Shown: positions 36,143-45,069 of the stretch, in pieces
Position numbering within the stretch: the first letter of the stretch is position 1
How the letters are laid out: every line of letters begins with the position of its first letter
Assembly: GCA_041399085.1 (NCBI GenBank)
Contig: JAWKTM010000029.1
Location: 1 to 64,000 of the forward strand
Direction: 5' to 3'
Source of the DNA: JAWKTM01 sp041399085
Lineage (GTDB): Bacteria; Planctomycetota; Planctomycetia; Pirellulales; Pirellulaceae
DNA length: 64,000 nt
Made by a program: the position numbers and the translations under genes
Notes under the pieces: generated by a model
The model's database searches: none
Told to the model about the DNA's origin: nothing
Seen by the model: the letters and a program-made list of their open reading frames with translations, nothing else

Positions 36143-37486
36143 ATGCGCCCTGCCTCACACTGGCTCGCGATTTTGACACTCGTGGTCGCTTGTTGGCAAC
36201 CATTCACCGCCGAGGCCTTCGATTGTGACGATTGCGCAAACATCGGGTGTACGGACCATTGGTTTGCGTCGGATGCGTGTTCGTATTCGAGCGGCGTTTG
36301 TGGTACGGCTGGTTGCCTTCATTGTCGCGAGACGCTTACCGGGGATTGGTTTGGCTATCGGACGTGTTTGGCCGAGAGCGGGCTTACTTTGGAAGCCGAT
36401 TCGACTCAATTCTATCAAGGCGTAGCGCACGGGGGACGACGCGAACGCTTCTACTATGCCGGACACGATGATCTGTTGTTTGGTTTTGATCTCGGCAAGA
36501 TGCTAGATGTGCAAGGATGGTCTCTCACTGTCCGCGCCGAGCATCGCTGGGGAGAACCGCTGGCACGCGACGCGGGTGTGATCCTTCCCACGGCGTTGCA
36601 CGCGGCCACGCCGACGCCCGAATCGGATCGCTTGATTCTCACAAACGTGTTCTTCACGGGGGCGGTGGACGAGAACGTGACGCTGCTATTCGGAAAGATC
36701 GATACGCTTGACGGTGATCGTAACCCATTCGCGTCGGGACGCGGCAAGACCCAGTTTTTCAATACGAGTCTGTTAGTGCCGGTCAATGGACTGCCGACCG
36801 TGCCGCTCGCGACACTTGGGGCCGGGGCGATTTTCTCGGTCGATGGCATGCCATTCGCGCAGCTGATGGTAATGAATTCCAGCGATACGGTAACGACCAG
36901 TGGCTTTGAGGACTTGTTTGACAACGGCGCTGTGATTCTAGGAAGTGTGAATCTGCCCGTACCGATTGCTGGCAAGCTTGGGATTCATACGCTTTCCGGC
37001 GCGTGGAACACCAAAACGTTTACCTCACTCGATCAAGATGGCCGTATTATTATTCCCAATGTCCCACTAATCCAAACTGCCGGATCATGGGTCGTATGGT
37101 GGAGCGGCGCTCAGTATTTATACCAAGACCCCTCGGACCCAATGAAAGGTTGGGGGATCTTCGGTCGAGCCGGCGCTTCCGATGGCGCCGTGAATCCAAT
37201 TCGGTACTTCTTTAATGCGGGAATTGGCGGGCAGAGTCCATTTGTGGGACGCGAGCGCGACTTGTTTGGGATCGGTTGGTTTTACAATCGGTTTTCCAAT
37301 CAAATTGGTCCAGCGGCAACGGCGGCCCTGGGACTGGAGGCGGCAGCAACTGGCGTCGAGATTTACTATAACTACGCCGTGACGCCATACTTCAAGGTGA
37401 CGCCCGACCTGCAGATTATCGAGCCGGGCACCAACCAAGCAAACACGGCCACGGTCGTTGGGATTCGCGCCGAGTTGGATTTCTAG
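36143..37486 (+). CDS. OprB-type carbohydrate-selective porin
   Basis: A 447-residue outer-membrane protein. After a signal peptide (HWLAILTLVVACWQPFTAEA) comes a cysteine-rich stretch (CDDCANIGC, CSYSSGVC, CLHC) and then the OprB-like start LTGDWFGYRTCLAESGLTLE. The rest is alternating beta-strand sequence ending in TATVVGIRAELDF, with a C-terminal aromatic residue as in outer-membrane barrels. OprB porins pass sugars. GGAG precedes ATG 36143. The cysteine cluster before the barrel is unusual compared with proteobacterial OprB. Located beside sulfatases, which fits glycan uptake (inferred). Confidence 0.85.
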   Translation: MRPASHWLAILTLVVACWQPFTAEAFDCDDCANIGCTDHWFASDACSYSSGVCGTAGCLHCRETLTGDWFGYRTCLAESGLTLEADSTQFYQGVAHGGRRERFYYAGHDDLLFGFDLGKMLDVQGWSLTVRAEHRWGEPLARDAGVILPTALHAATPTPESDRLILTNVFFTGAVDENVTLLFGKIDTLDGDRNPFASGRGKTQFFNTSLLVPVNGLPTVPLATLGAGAIFSVDGMPFAQLMVMNSSDTVTTSGFEDLFDNGAVILGSVNLPVPIAGKLGIHTLSGAWNTKTFTSLDQDGRIIIPNVPLIQTAGSWVVWWSGAQYLYQDPSDPMKGWGIFGRAGASDGAVNPIRYFFNAGIGGQSPFVGRERDLFGIGWFYNRFSNQIGPAATAALGLEAAATGVEIYYNYAVTPYFKVTPDLQIIEPGTNQANTATVVGIRAELDF

Positions 37487-37618
37487 TTGCCGGTCGATGA
37501 GGTTCCTGTGCTGTAGGGCGTTTGATTACGATGGATCTAGAGCGACGCGGCCGCCAAGGTGGTCGCAATGCGATCCTTCGATTCATCAGGCAGACCTCGC
37601 AGAACAGAATTGGCAACG

Positions 37619-39745
37619 ATGTTTGATCGACAGCGCGACGGGCGGCGGCGTCCTAGTTCACGCGGCCAGCGATTCGTGGCAATTTCGCTTGCGATTTTGG
37701 CAACGTTGGCCGCTTCCACCAATCTTGTTCGCACGGTTCTCGCGGCGGACGAACCGGCCCCGGTTGTACGCTGGGATTTTGGCACGGAAGAAACGACGAC
37801 GTTGGTTCCTCGCGGCGGCGTGCATCGCGATGTGCCAGGGCCGCGACCGCCGGTGTATCCCGATTTTGCTACCGACAACACGGCCGTGAAGCTGGACGGG
37901 CAGGGAGCGTATCTGGCTTTCGATGATCCGGGAGTGCAAAGTCCGTTCGACTATACCAACGGCGACGCGATCGCCTTGGAAGCTTGGGTGCAGGTCGACG
38001 AATTGCGGTCAGGCGAGAACGTCTACGTGATCGGCAAGGGGCGGACCGGTTCGCCACGGTTTGCGGCCGACAATCAGAATTGGGCCTTGCGGGTGCGGGA
38101 GGTTGGGGGCCGAGCCGGCGTGAGCTTTCTATTCGCGACACCGCCGGTCAGCGGTGCGGCCACGTCCGACGCTCACTGGCACCGATGGACTTCCAAGACT
38201 GGATTCGCACCGGGCAAAGCTTGGCATCACATCGCCGCGTCGTATCGGTTCGGCACGCCGGAAAGTCTGCGAGTTTGGATCGACGGCCAGCCGCAATCGG
38301 GAGCGTGGGACATGGGCGGTCCGACCGACCGAGCTCCCGTAGTCGACGACGACGCGATTTGGATCGGATCGTCGCGCGGCGGCGCGGCAGCCAACAGTTT
38401 TCGAGGCCGCGTGGATGCCATCGCGATTTATCGGTCCGAGCTGACGGACGCTTTGATCAAAGGGCGATACCGTCGCGAGGGCGAGGAGCCGGGCGTCAAA
38501 CCGCGGCCGGAAACGATGCCGGACATGGGCGAATTGCCGCCGGGCCGCGTGCGGTTGACTTTGCACGAAGGACTGCCGGCTCACGACCGCTGGCTGAATA
38601 ACGACGAAGCCGTACCGCGCGAATCGCTGACTTGGGACGCGGACTACATGCTGCTGGATCGATTGCCAGTGCGTTATGACGCTTGGGGCATTCGCGATAG
38701 CTGGCGAACTCCCACGTTGTTACGAATGGCGACCGACGCCCAATTGCCGCCGGGGCGTCATCGCTTTGTGATGCGAGTGCGAGGGCTAAGTCGCCTGTGG
38801 GTGAACGGTCAACTCGTGGCTCGTAGCAAACCACTGACTGGTTCGCCCAACGGCGAGGAGCCGATCACACCGGTTACCGAGCCGCTAACGGTGGGCATGC
38901 GTTTGGCCGAGCATCGTCAGCAAGAGTTGGTCGGTGAGGTGACGATTGGCGACGATGGACGCTGTCGCGTGGTGCTGGAATCGATCATTGGCGGCAAAGC
39001 GTTTCGAGCCGATCCGGGCGAGATTTGCGTGGCCGTACAATTGCAGTCGGAGCAAGCGTCCGGGTGCTTTTGGTTGTTGCCGGGACCGAACGCGGGAAGC
39101 TCGCCAGCAGCGCTCACCGATGCCGATGTCGAATCGGCGTTGGATCGCCAAGCCGCGAAGCTGCAACAACTGGACGACGCTAATCGACGCTCGGCCGCGG
39201 CAAGCCAAGATGCGTTTTGGGAGCGACGCCACGATCTGGCTCGCCGCTGGGTCGACGAGCATCCGGCGCCGTTGCCGGACGTCGACGCGTCGCATCCGAT
39301 CGACGCGTTTATTCAGGCGAAGGCGGCTCGGGCTTTGGCGGCATCGGCCCAATCGTCGATCGACGAAGCTCGCAGCTTCCATAGTCGCGTGTTGCCGATC
39401 CTGCGCGATCAGTGTTTTCGCTGTCACGGCAGAAAGGCCAACGGCGGCTTGCGATTAAATTCGCGCGAGGCGGTGTTGAAGGGCGGCGATTCCGAGCTGC
39501 CGGCGGTTGTGCCGGGCGATGTGGAAGAGAGCGAGTTGATTCGTCGGATTCGTTCGACCGACGCCGACGAACGAATGCCGCCGGGCGACGAGAGCATGGG
39601 GGCCGAGGAGATCGAGGCGTTGGCGGCCTGGATCAAGTCCGGTGCTGCTTTTGGCCTGCTCCGCCCGTCACAGCCGACGCGGTGGCCGCGCCGGCCGTCG
39701 TCGACGATGCGGCTTTTTTGCGGCGTGCGTATCTCGACACGGTAG
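37619..39745 (+). CDS. LamG-PSCyt1 part of a DUF1553 protein (frameshifted gene)
   Basis: N-terminal portion of a planctomycete cytochrome/DUF1549/DUF1553 protein. It has a signal segment (FVAISLAILATLAASTNLV), a LamG/concanavalin-like domain (about residues 45-260, with DAIALEAWVQVDE), a domain of unknown type, and a PSCyt1 haem-binding domain with CFRCHGRK near 620 ending RMPPGDE and AAWIKSGAAF. Reading then leaves the family and stops at 39745. The family sequence resumes one base back at 39652 (WPAPPVTADA). The break coincides with the run TTTT at 39649-39652; a fifth T restores one frame. Start ATG 37619 precedes the signal segment. Confidence 0.85.
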   Translation: MFDRQRDGRRRPSSRGQRFVAISLAILATLAASTNLVRTVLAADEPAPVVRWDFGTEETTTLVPRGGVHRDVPGPRPPVYPDFATDNTAVKLDGQGAYLAFDDPGVQSPFDYTNGDAIALEAWVQVDELRSGENVYVIGKGRTGSPRFAADNQNWALRVREVGGRAGVSFLFATPPVSGAATSDAHWHRWTSKTGFAPGKAWHHIAASYRFGTPESLRVWIDGQPQSGAWDMGGPTDRAPVVDDDAIWIGSSRGGAAANSFRGRVDAIAIYRSELTDALIKGRYRREGEEPGVKPRPETMPDMGELPPGRVRLTLHEGLPAHDRWLNNDEAVPRESLTWDADYMLLDRLPVRYDAWGIRDSWRTPTLLRMATDAQLPPGRHRFVMRVRGLSRLWVNGQLVARSKPLTGSPNGEEPITPVTEPLTVGMRLAEHRQQELVGEVTIGDDGRCRVVLESIIGGKAFRADPGEICVAVQLQSEQASGCFWLLPGPNAGSSPAALTDADVESALDRQAAKLQQLDDANRRSAAASQDAFWERRHDLARRWVDEHPAPLPDVDASHPIDAFIQAKAARALAASAQSSIDEARSFHSRVLPILRDQCFRCHGRKANGGLRLNSREAVLKGGDSELPAVVPGDVEESELIRRIRSTDADERMPPGDESMGAEEIEALAAWIKSGAAFGLLRPSQPTRWPRRPSSTMRLFCGVRISTR

Positions 39746-41415
39746 GCGTGCCGCCGACAGCAGCCGAAGCTCACGAGTTTCTGGAAGAGGCCTCGGCCGA
39801 CAAACGCCGGCGGCTGATCGAACGTCTGCTGGACGACTCGCGTTGGGCTGACCACTGGACCAGTTATTGGCAAGACGTGTTGGCCGAGAATCCCACGATG
39901 ATCAACGCCAGCCTGAACACGAGCGGTCCGTTTCGGTGGTTTTTGTACGATTCGTTGCGCGACAACAAACCGCTGGACCGAATGGTCACCGAATTGATTT
40001 TGCAGCGTGGCAGTCCACACGAAGGCGGCAGCGCGGGATTCGGCTTGGCCGGGAACAACGACGCTCCGATGGCCGCCAAAGGCCAGATCATCGCCAGCGC
40101 GTTTCTGGGGATCGAGCTGCAATGTGCTCGCTGTCACGATTCGCCTTATCACAGCACGAAACAACGCGACCTGTACGCCTTGGCCGCGATGTTTGAACGC
40201 AAGCCAGTGGTAGTGCCCGCGACGAGCCGCGTGCCCGCCGCGTTCTTTGAGAAGAAGATGCGCGAGTCGTTGATTCGCGTGACGTTGAAGCCGAACGAGC
40301 CGGTCGAGCCGGTGTGGCCGTTTTCGGAAGTGACCGGCAGCGAAGACAACGATACGCTGACTTCACGGATGCAGCGGGCCGACGATCCTCGCGAGAAACT
40401 TGCGGCTTTGGTCACTTCGCCCGAGAACACGCGGTTCGCTCAAGTGATCGTGAACCGAGTTTGGCGGCGGTTGCTGGGCGCTGGCATTGTCGAACCGCCC
40501 GACGATTGGGAAGGGCGCCAGCCAAGTCACCCGGCGATGCTGGATTGGCTGGCCAAGGAGTTCGTCGCTCATGGTTACGACCTGAAACATGTCGCGCGAT
40601 TGATTATGACTTCGCAGGTTTATCAGCGCGAAGCGATCGGTAGAAACCGGACGACAACAGCTGAGTTGCGGTTCTTTGTCGCGCCGGACCGTCGGCGGTT
40701 GACCGCCGAGCAAATCGTGGATTCGTTGTACGCCGCCGCCGGACAACCGATGGCGGTCGAAGAATTGACCTTCGACCCTGACGGCCGACGGGCGGCGAGC
40801 AACCGGCTGACGTTGGGCGTGCCGCAGCGAGCTTGGATGTTCGCCAATTTGGCAAACGAACGGGATCGGCCTAGTTTGAATCTGCCAAAAGCTCGAGCCG
40901 TGACCGACATCCTGGAAGCGTTCGGCTGGAGCGGCGCGCGGCAGAACCCTCGTACCGACCGCGAGACTTCGCCGAACGTGCTACAGCCCGGCGTGCTGGC
41001 CAACAGCGCGGCTTCCGTGTGGCTGACGCGTGTGGTGCAAGATAGCGGTTTGGCCGAGGCGGCTTTGAACGCCGAGTCGCCCGAACAGTTGGTCGACACA
41101 ATTTTTTTGAGCTACCTCAGTCGCTTGCCCAGCGACGCTGAACGTCGCCCGTTGGCGTCAGCATTAGGTGTTGGGTTCGACGAACGCGTACTTCCGTTGG
41201 AAGAAATGTCGAAGCCGGAGCTACCCGTCCCGTTGCCTCGCGTCACTTGGTCAAATCATCTTCGCAGTGAAGCGAACAGCATTGCTTTGGAGATGGAGGA
41301 ACGAGCGAGACGCGGGCCGCCTGCCGATCCTCGTCTACGTGTTCAATGGCGCGAAGTTTATGAGGACGTTGTCTGGAGTGTGATTAATCTTCGTGAGTTT
41401 GTATGGATGCCATAA
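39652..41415 (+). CDS. DUF1549-DUF1553 part of the same frameshifted gene
   Basis: C-terminal portion, about 587 residues, beginning at the frame junction because it has no start of its own. DUF1549 (PSCyt2): FLRRAYLDTVGVPPTAAEA, DSRWADHWTSYWQDVLAEN, with CARCHDSPYH as a second CxxCH. DUF1553 (PSD1): EKLAALVTSPENTRFAQVIV, NRVWRRLLGAGIVEPPDD, LIMTSQVYQRE. The end EVYEDVVWSVINLREFVWMP matches the usual family C-terminus. The DUF1501 partner follows 82 bp later. With the preceding entry this would make a protein of about 1265 residues. Confidence 0.88.
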   Translation, partial: WPAPPVTADAVAAPAVVDDAAFLRRAYLDTVGVPPTAAEAHEFLEEASADKRRRLIERLLDDSRWADHWTSYWQDVLAENPTMINASLNTSGPFRWFLYDSLRDNKPLDRMVTELILQRGSPHEGGSAGFGLAGNNDAPMAAKGQIIASAFLGIELQCARCHDSPYHSTKQRDLYALAAMFERKPVVVPATSRVPAAFFEKKMRESLIRVTLKPNEPVEPVWPFSEVTGSEDNDTLTSRMQRADDPREKLAALVTSPENTRFAQVIVNRVWRRLLGAGIVEPPDDWEGRQPSHPAMLDWLAKEFVAHGYDLKHVARLIMTSQVYQREAIGRNRTTTAELRFFVAPDRRRLTAEQIVDSLYAAAGQPMAVEELTFDPDGRRAASNRLTLGVPQRAWMFANLANERDRPSLNLPKARAVTDILEAFGWSGARQNPRTDRETSPNVLQPGVLANSAASVWLTRVVQDSGLAEAALNAESPEQLVDTIFLSYLSRLPSDAERRPLASALGVGFDERVLPLEEMSKPELPVPLPRVTWSNHLRSEANSIALEMEERARRGPPADPRLRVQWREVYEDVVWSVINLREFVWMP

Positions 41416-41497
41416 GAGAGACAGTCCGGCGTCCCGCTAACTCACACACTTTGCACGTCATATTAGAACAGTAAGACCAATACGGGAAACTCCTATC

Positions 41498-42772
41498 ATG
41501 GATCGACGTCAATTCATCAGCACGACCGCTTCGCTGGCCTCCGCCGCCGCGTTGTCCAGTCTTTCGCGTCCGACGCTGGCCGCGCCGCTTCGAGGCACGG
41601 CCGAGCATGTCATTTCCATCTGGTTGGGCGGCGGCATGGGCGCGATTGACACGTTCGATCCGAAACGTCGTGGCGACGCCACGAAGAAGCAGGCCGGCTC
41701 GTATTATGAGGCGATTGATACGGCGGTTCCCGGCGTGCGGGTTTGCGAGCACTTGCCGAAACTGGCCCCCTTGATGGATCGTGTCACCGCGGTGCGGACC
41801 GTAAACCACAATGTGATCGACGAGCATGCGGCCGCCACGAATTTCATGCATACCGGGCGGCCAGTCAGCGGAACGATTGTGTATCCGTCCGTCGGTTCCG
41901 TCGTAGCTCACGAGCGTGGCTCCGTGGTCGACGGCGCGCCGCCCTACGTTTTGATCGGTTATCCCAATGTGACTCGCGGCCCCGGTTTTCTGGGCGCTCG
42001 CGACGGCTACTTGTATTTAACCGATACGACGCAAGGCCCCGCGGGCTTGTCGCGACCGGCCGAAATAACCGCGTCGCGGTTCCAGCGGCGCGAAGCATTT
42101 TTGGCTCATCTTCAAGCCCAACAGGCCGCGCCGACCGACGCGAGGCTGCGCGATTATGACGAGGCGATCGAGCAGAGTTTGAAGCTGAGCGGACCGGAGT
42201 TCAACCGCAGCTTTCAGTTGGATGAGGAATCCGCCGAATTGCGCGAAAGCTACGGCGGCGAGTTCGGTCAGCGCTGCCTGTTGGCTCGGCGTCTGATCCA
42301 GCGCGGCGTGCGGTTCATCGAAGTCTCACATAACTTGAACTTCTTGAACGGCGCTGGCTGGGATGTCCACAATCAAGGCATCTTGCAACAACACAAATTG
42401 ATTCAGGAACTGGATACGGCCATGTCGGCGTTGATTGTCGACCTCGAGTCGCGACAGTTACTGGACAAGACGCTGATTGTGGTCACGACCGAGTTTGGTC
42501 GGCCACCCGAATTCGACAGCGGCGGAGGTCGCGGCCATCAAGGCAGCGCGTTTACCTGTGTGTTAGCTGGCGGCGGCTTGAAGCATTGCGGTGCCTATGG
42601 CCAGACCGACGAACTAGGCAAGAAGATCGTCGCCGATCCCGTAAGCGTGGCGGACTTCTTCGCCACCATCCACGCGGCCGTGGGCGTCGATTATGCCAAG
42701 AACCTATACGACGGCGATCGTCCGGTCCCCATTACCGACATGGGAGAGCCCATTGCGGCGCTGTTCGGGTAA
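41498..42772 (+). CDS. DUF1501 family protein
   Basis: A 424-residue protein with a Tat-like N-terminus (MDRRQFISTTASLASAAAL). Family marks: IWLGGGMGAIDTFDPK, QRCLLARRLIQRGVRFIEVS, LIVVTTEFGRPPEF, GRGHQGSAFTCVLAGGGLK and the ending TDMGEPIAALFG. The His/Asp residues of the phosphatase-like fold (GWDVHNQ, GRGHQG) are kept. Second DUF1553-DUF1501 pair of the window. Function not established for the family. Confidence 0.93.
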   Translation: MDRRQFISTTASLASAAALSSLSRPTLAAPLRGTAEHVISIWLGGGMGAIDTFDPKRRGDATKKQAGSYYEAIDTAVPGVRVCEHLPKLAPLMDRVTAVRTVNHNVIDEHAAATNFMHTGRPVSGTIVYPSVGSVVAHERGSVVDGAPPYVLIGYPNVTRGPGFLGARDGYLYLTDTTQGPAGLSRPAEITASRFQRREAFLAHLQAQQAAPTDARLRDYDEAIEQSLKLSGPEFNRSFQLDEESAELRESYGGEFGQRCLLARRLIQRGVRFIEVSHNLNFLNGAGWDVHNQGILQQHKLIQELDTAMSALIVDLESRQLLDKTLIVVTTEFGRPPEFDSGGGRGHQGSAFTCVLAGGGLKHCGAYGQTDELGKKIVADPVSVADFFATIHAAVGVDYAKNLYDGDRPVPITDMGEPIAALFG

Positions 42773-42837
42773 CTTGCCATATTTGTTTGCCACAGGTTTC
42801 CCAATCGTTCTAGGGGCAAGCTCCGGGAGTGTCGATT

Positions 42838-43058
42838 GTGATGGAGTATCTTGACGTTCTCACCCGACCGACTATTCGGGCGTTAACCGGACTAACCAAT
42901 CGTCAGTCAGAAGACCTCGTCAACGATCTGATTGCCTTGTCGTGGAAAGTTCAGTGGATCAGGAAACGCTCCACCGGCGAGTCTTGAAGTTCATGCATAA
43001 AACACAGCCGGGGATGGAGCCGAGCGTTGACGAGATTGAACGGGCCACACGTGGATGA
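42838..43058 (+). CDS. Candidate small gene, probably frameshifted
   Basis: From GTG/ATG at 42838/42841, with GGGAG eight bases upstream, a 48-codon frame reads MEYLDVLTRPTIRALTGLTN then RQSEDLVNDLIALSWK and stops at 42985-42987. A second frame gives protein-like sequence from about 42945: VESSVDQETLHRRVLKFMHK, TQPGMEPSVDEIERATRG, ending TGA 43056-43058. Adding one A to the AAA at 42945-42948 joins them into one helical, charged protein of about 73 residues. I do not recognise the family. It lies alone in the 314 bp between DUF1501 and a convergent small gene. Confidence 0.45.
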
Positions 43059-43086
43059 CGCATTCCCGGTTGCCGCGGTTACTAGC

Positions 43087-43356
43087 TTATATCTCCCCGT
43101 CACGCTCCGCTTCGCGCTTGATGCGACGGTAGACGAAATAGAGTGGCATCTGCATTAAGGCCAGGGCCGCTAGAACTAAGGCCGCGATTACCAGCGGTTG
43201 GATCACTGCCCAGAGAAAGACGCCCAGGGTCAATGCGAGCACTGGGACGGCGAGGCAGATACAAAGAACGGTTGTGATCGTAAGCAGCGACCGAATTGAA
43301 AACTGGGTACGCTGCTTGGGCGATGGTGGATCGGCCTTCAAAGATCCCGGATTCAT
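43087..43356 (-). CDS. Small membrane protein
   Basis: An 89-residue protein with a polar N-terminus, the FSIRSLLTITTVLCICLAVP segment seen at the start of many small planctomycete membrane proteins, and a second helix (IQPLVIAALVLAALALMQMP), ending in a basic tail. Its ATG overlaps the pepA stop by one base (TAATG), so it is probably translated by coupling with pepA. Function unknown. Confidence 0.7.
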   Translation of the reverse strand: MNPGSLKADPPSPKQRTQFSIRSLLTITTVLCICLAVPVLALTLGVFLWAVIQPLVIAALVLAALALMQMPLYFVYRRIKREAERDGEI

Positions 43357-44840
43357 TAGGTTGCTTCAGCCGAGACAGAGTTCGCTGGCCAGCCGCGGGC
43401 GACTTCCACCAACGTCCGCACGAGGGCGCCGCTGCCACCGGCGTCGAGCCATTCCTTAGGCTTCTCCAAAAAGGCTGGCCCGGCGATATCAATATGAGTC
43501 CAAGGCGTACCGGCAACAAATTCTTCGAGGAACTTGGCGGCCGTGATTGCTCCACCCCAACGACCGTCGCCAATGTTTTTGATGTCCGCCACGGTACTGC
43601 GAATCTGTTCGCCAAATTCGGGGAACATCGGAAGTTGCCAAACTCGCTCGCCGCAATCGGCAGCCGCGGCAGCGATTGCCCCGCACCAGTCTTGATGGTT
43701 GGTCATTAAGCCGGAAACATCCATCCCCAAAGCCACAACGCACGCGCCAGTTAGAGTGGCCAAGTCGATCAAGTTCGCCGCGCCCCGTTCGACAGCTACG
43801 TCCAGCACGTCGGCCAATACCAACCGGCCTTCGGCGTCGGTGTTAAGCACTTCGATCGTCTTGCCGCAGCGAGCTGTAAGCACATCGCCCAGCTTGTACG
43901 AATCGCCGCTGATCATATTCTCGACCAACCCCACCAATCCAATGACGTTCACCGGCAGCTTCAGTCGAGCGATCGCGGCCATCGTCCCTAGGACAGTCGC
44001 CGCGCCGGCCATGTCACATTTCATTGTCTTCATGCTATCGCTGGGCTTCAGCGACAGGCCACCCGAGTCGAACGTGACGCCCTTGCCAACCAATCCTAAA
44101 GTCGGGCTCTCACCTCCGCCTCGGTAACTGAGGATGACCAGCCGCGGCGGCTGACTTGACCCACGGGCAACGGCCAGCAGCGAACCGCATCGTTCCTGCG
44201 TCAACCGAGCTTCATCCCAGACTTCGATCTCCAATCCCGAGTCGCTTGCGACGCGTTCGGCTTCGGCGGCGAAAGCGGCGGGAAAGATGTGGCTCGGCGG
44301 CTCGTTTACCAAGCGTCGAGTCAGATTCATACTTTCGCCGAGCGCGATCCCGGCTTCGATCGCCGCCGATGGCGCGTCGCCTGCCCAATGAACTTCGGCC
44401 AATCCGTGCAGCTTTTTTTCGGCCCGATAAAGATCTTGGCCGACGCCACCCACGATGAACCCGCAGGCGGCCGCTTCGACCAATGGCGCGGGCCATCCAT
44501 CGCCCAGATAGAAACCCACTCGCTGTTCAGGCTTGGCGGCCAACGATTTCGCGGCGGCGGCAGCAATGCGAAACGCGTCGCCACGCGTCAGCTTCGTTGG
44601 CTCGCCCATTCCCACGATCAAAGCCTGAGTTGCCGAGATTCCCGCCGGCGCGAGCAACGTGGCCGTCTCGAATCGTTTGCCCTTCACGACGCCTCGCGAC
44701 ACCAGTTTGCTGATCGCGCCGCCGGATGCTTGATCGAGTTGCTGAGCGGCCGGCGTGAGCGAGCCGCCCTCCGCCACGCCTACAATCACGGCGTCGACAT
44801 CCAATTGAGTTACATCCACGGTCGTGGTCGAAATCTTCAC
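43356..44840 (-). CDS. pepA: Leucyl aminopeptidase (M17, PepA)
   Basis: A 494-residue cytosolic metallo-aminopeptidase. The C-terminal catalytic domain has the metal and catalytic residues KGVTFDSGGLSLKPSDSMK, MKCDMAGAA and the M17 signature NTDAEGRLVLADVL; the N-terminal domain is the usual macro-like one. It removes N-terminal residues from peptides. The start is the GTG at 44840, preceded by AAAGGACG; the longer open frame upstream gives no family similarity. It is divergent from ubiD and followed by the coupled small membrane gene. Confidence 0.95.
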   Translation of the reverse strand: MKISTTTVDVTQLDVDAVIVGVAEGGSLTPAAQQLDQASGGAISKLVSRGVVKGKRFETATLLAPAGISATQALIVGMGEPTKLTRGDAFRIAAAAAKSLAAKPEQRVGFYLGDGWPAPLVEAAACGFIVGGVGQDLYRAEKKLHGLAEVHWAGDAPSAAIEAGIALGESMNLTRRLVNEPPSHIFPAAFAAEAERVASDSGLEIEVWDEARLTQERCGSLLAVARGSSQPPRLVILSYRGGGESPTLGLVGKGVTFDSGGLSLKPSDSMKTMKCDMAGAATVLGTMAAIARLKLPVNVIGLVGLVENMISGDSYKLGDVLTARCGKTIEVLNTDAEGRLVLADVLDVAVERGAANLIDLATLTGACVVALGMDVSGLMTNHQDWCGAIAAAAADCGERVWQLPMFPEFGEQIRSTVADIKNIGDGRWGGAITAAKFLEEFVAGTPWTHIDIAGPAFLEKPKEWLDAGGSGALVRTLVEVARGWPANSVSAEAT

Positions 44841-45069
44841 GTTAGCGTCCTTTCGGGAGCGAAGCGGGGAATGCACGGGGGCGTCGCGGACGCATCGGCG
44901 AACGAACGCCAACTGCGACTGGCGTGCCGACGCGGATCGGCGAGCACGTCCCCGGCTAGGCACGGCGACGTGGCGCGTTAGTTTACTCGGTCGCTTGCGG
45001 TTGTCCCAGTTGGAGCCGGCAGAGGGTCGGCAAGATGAACCGAAAGTACCGAGCAAAGTCGAGCGTGCG

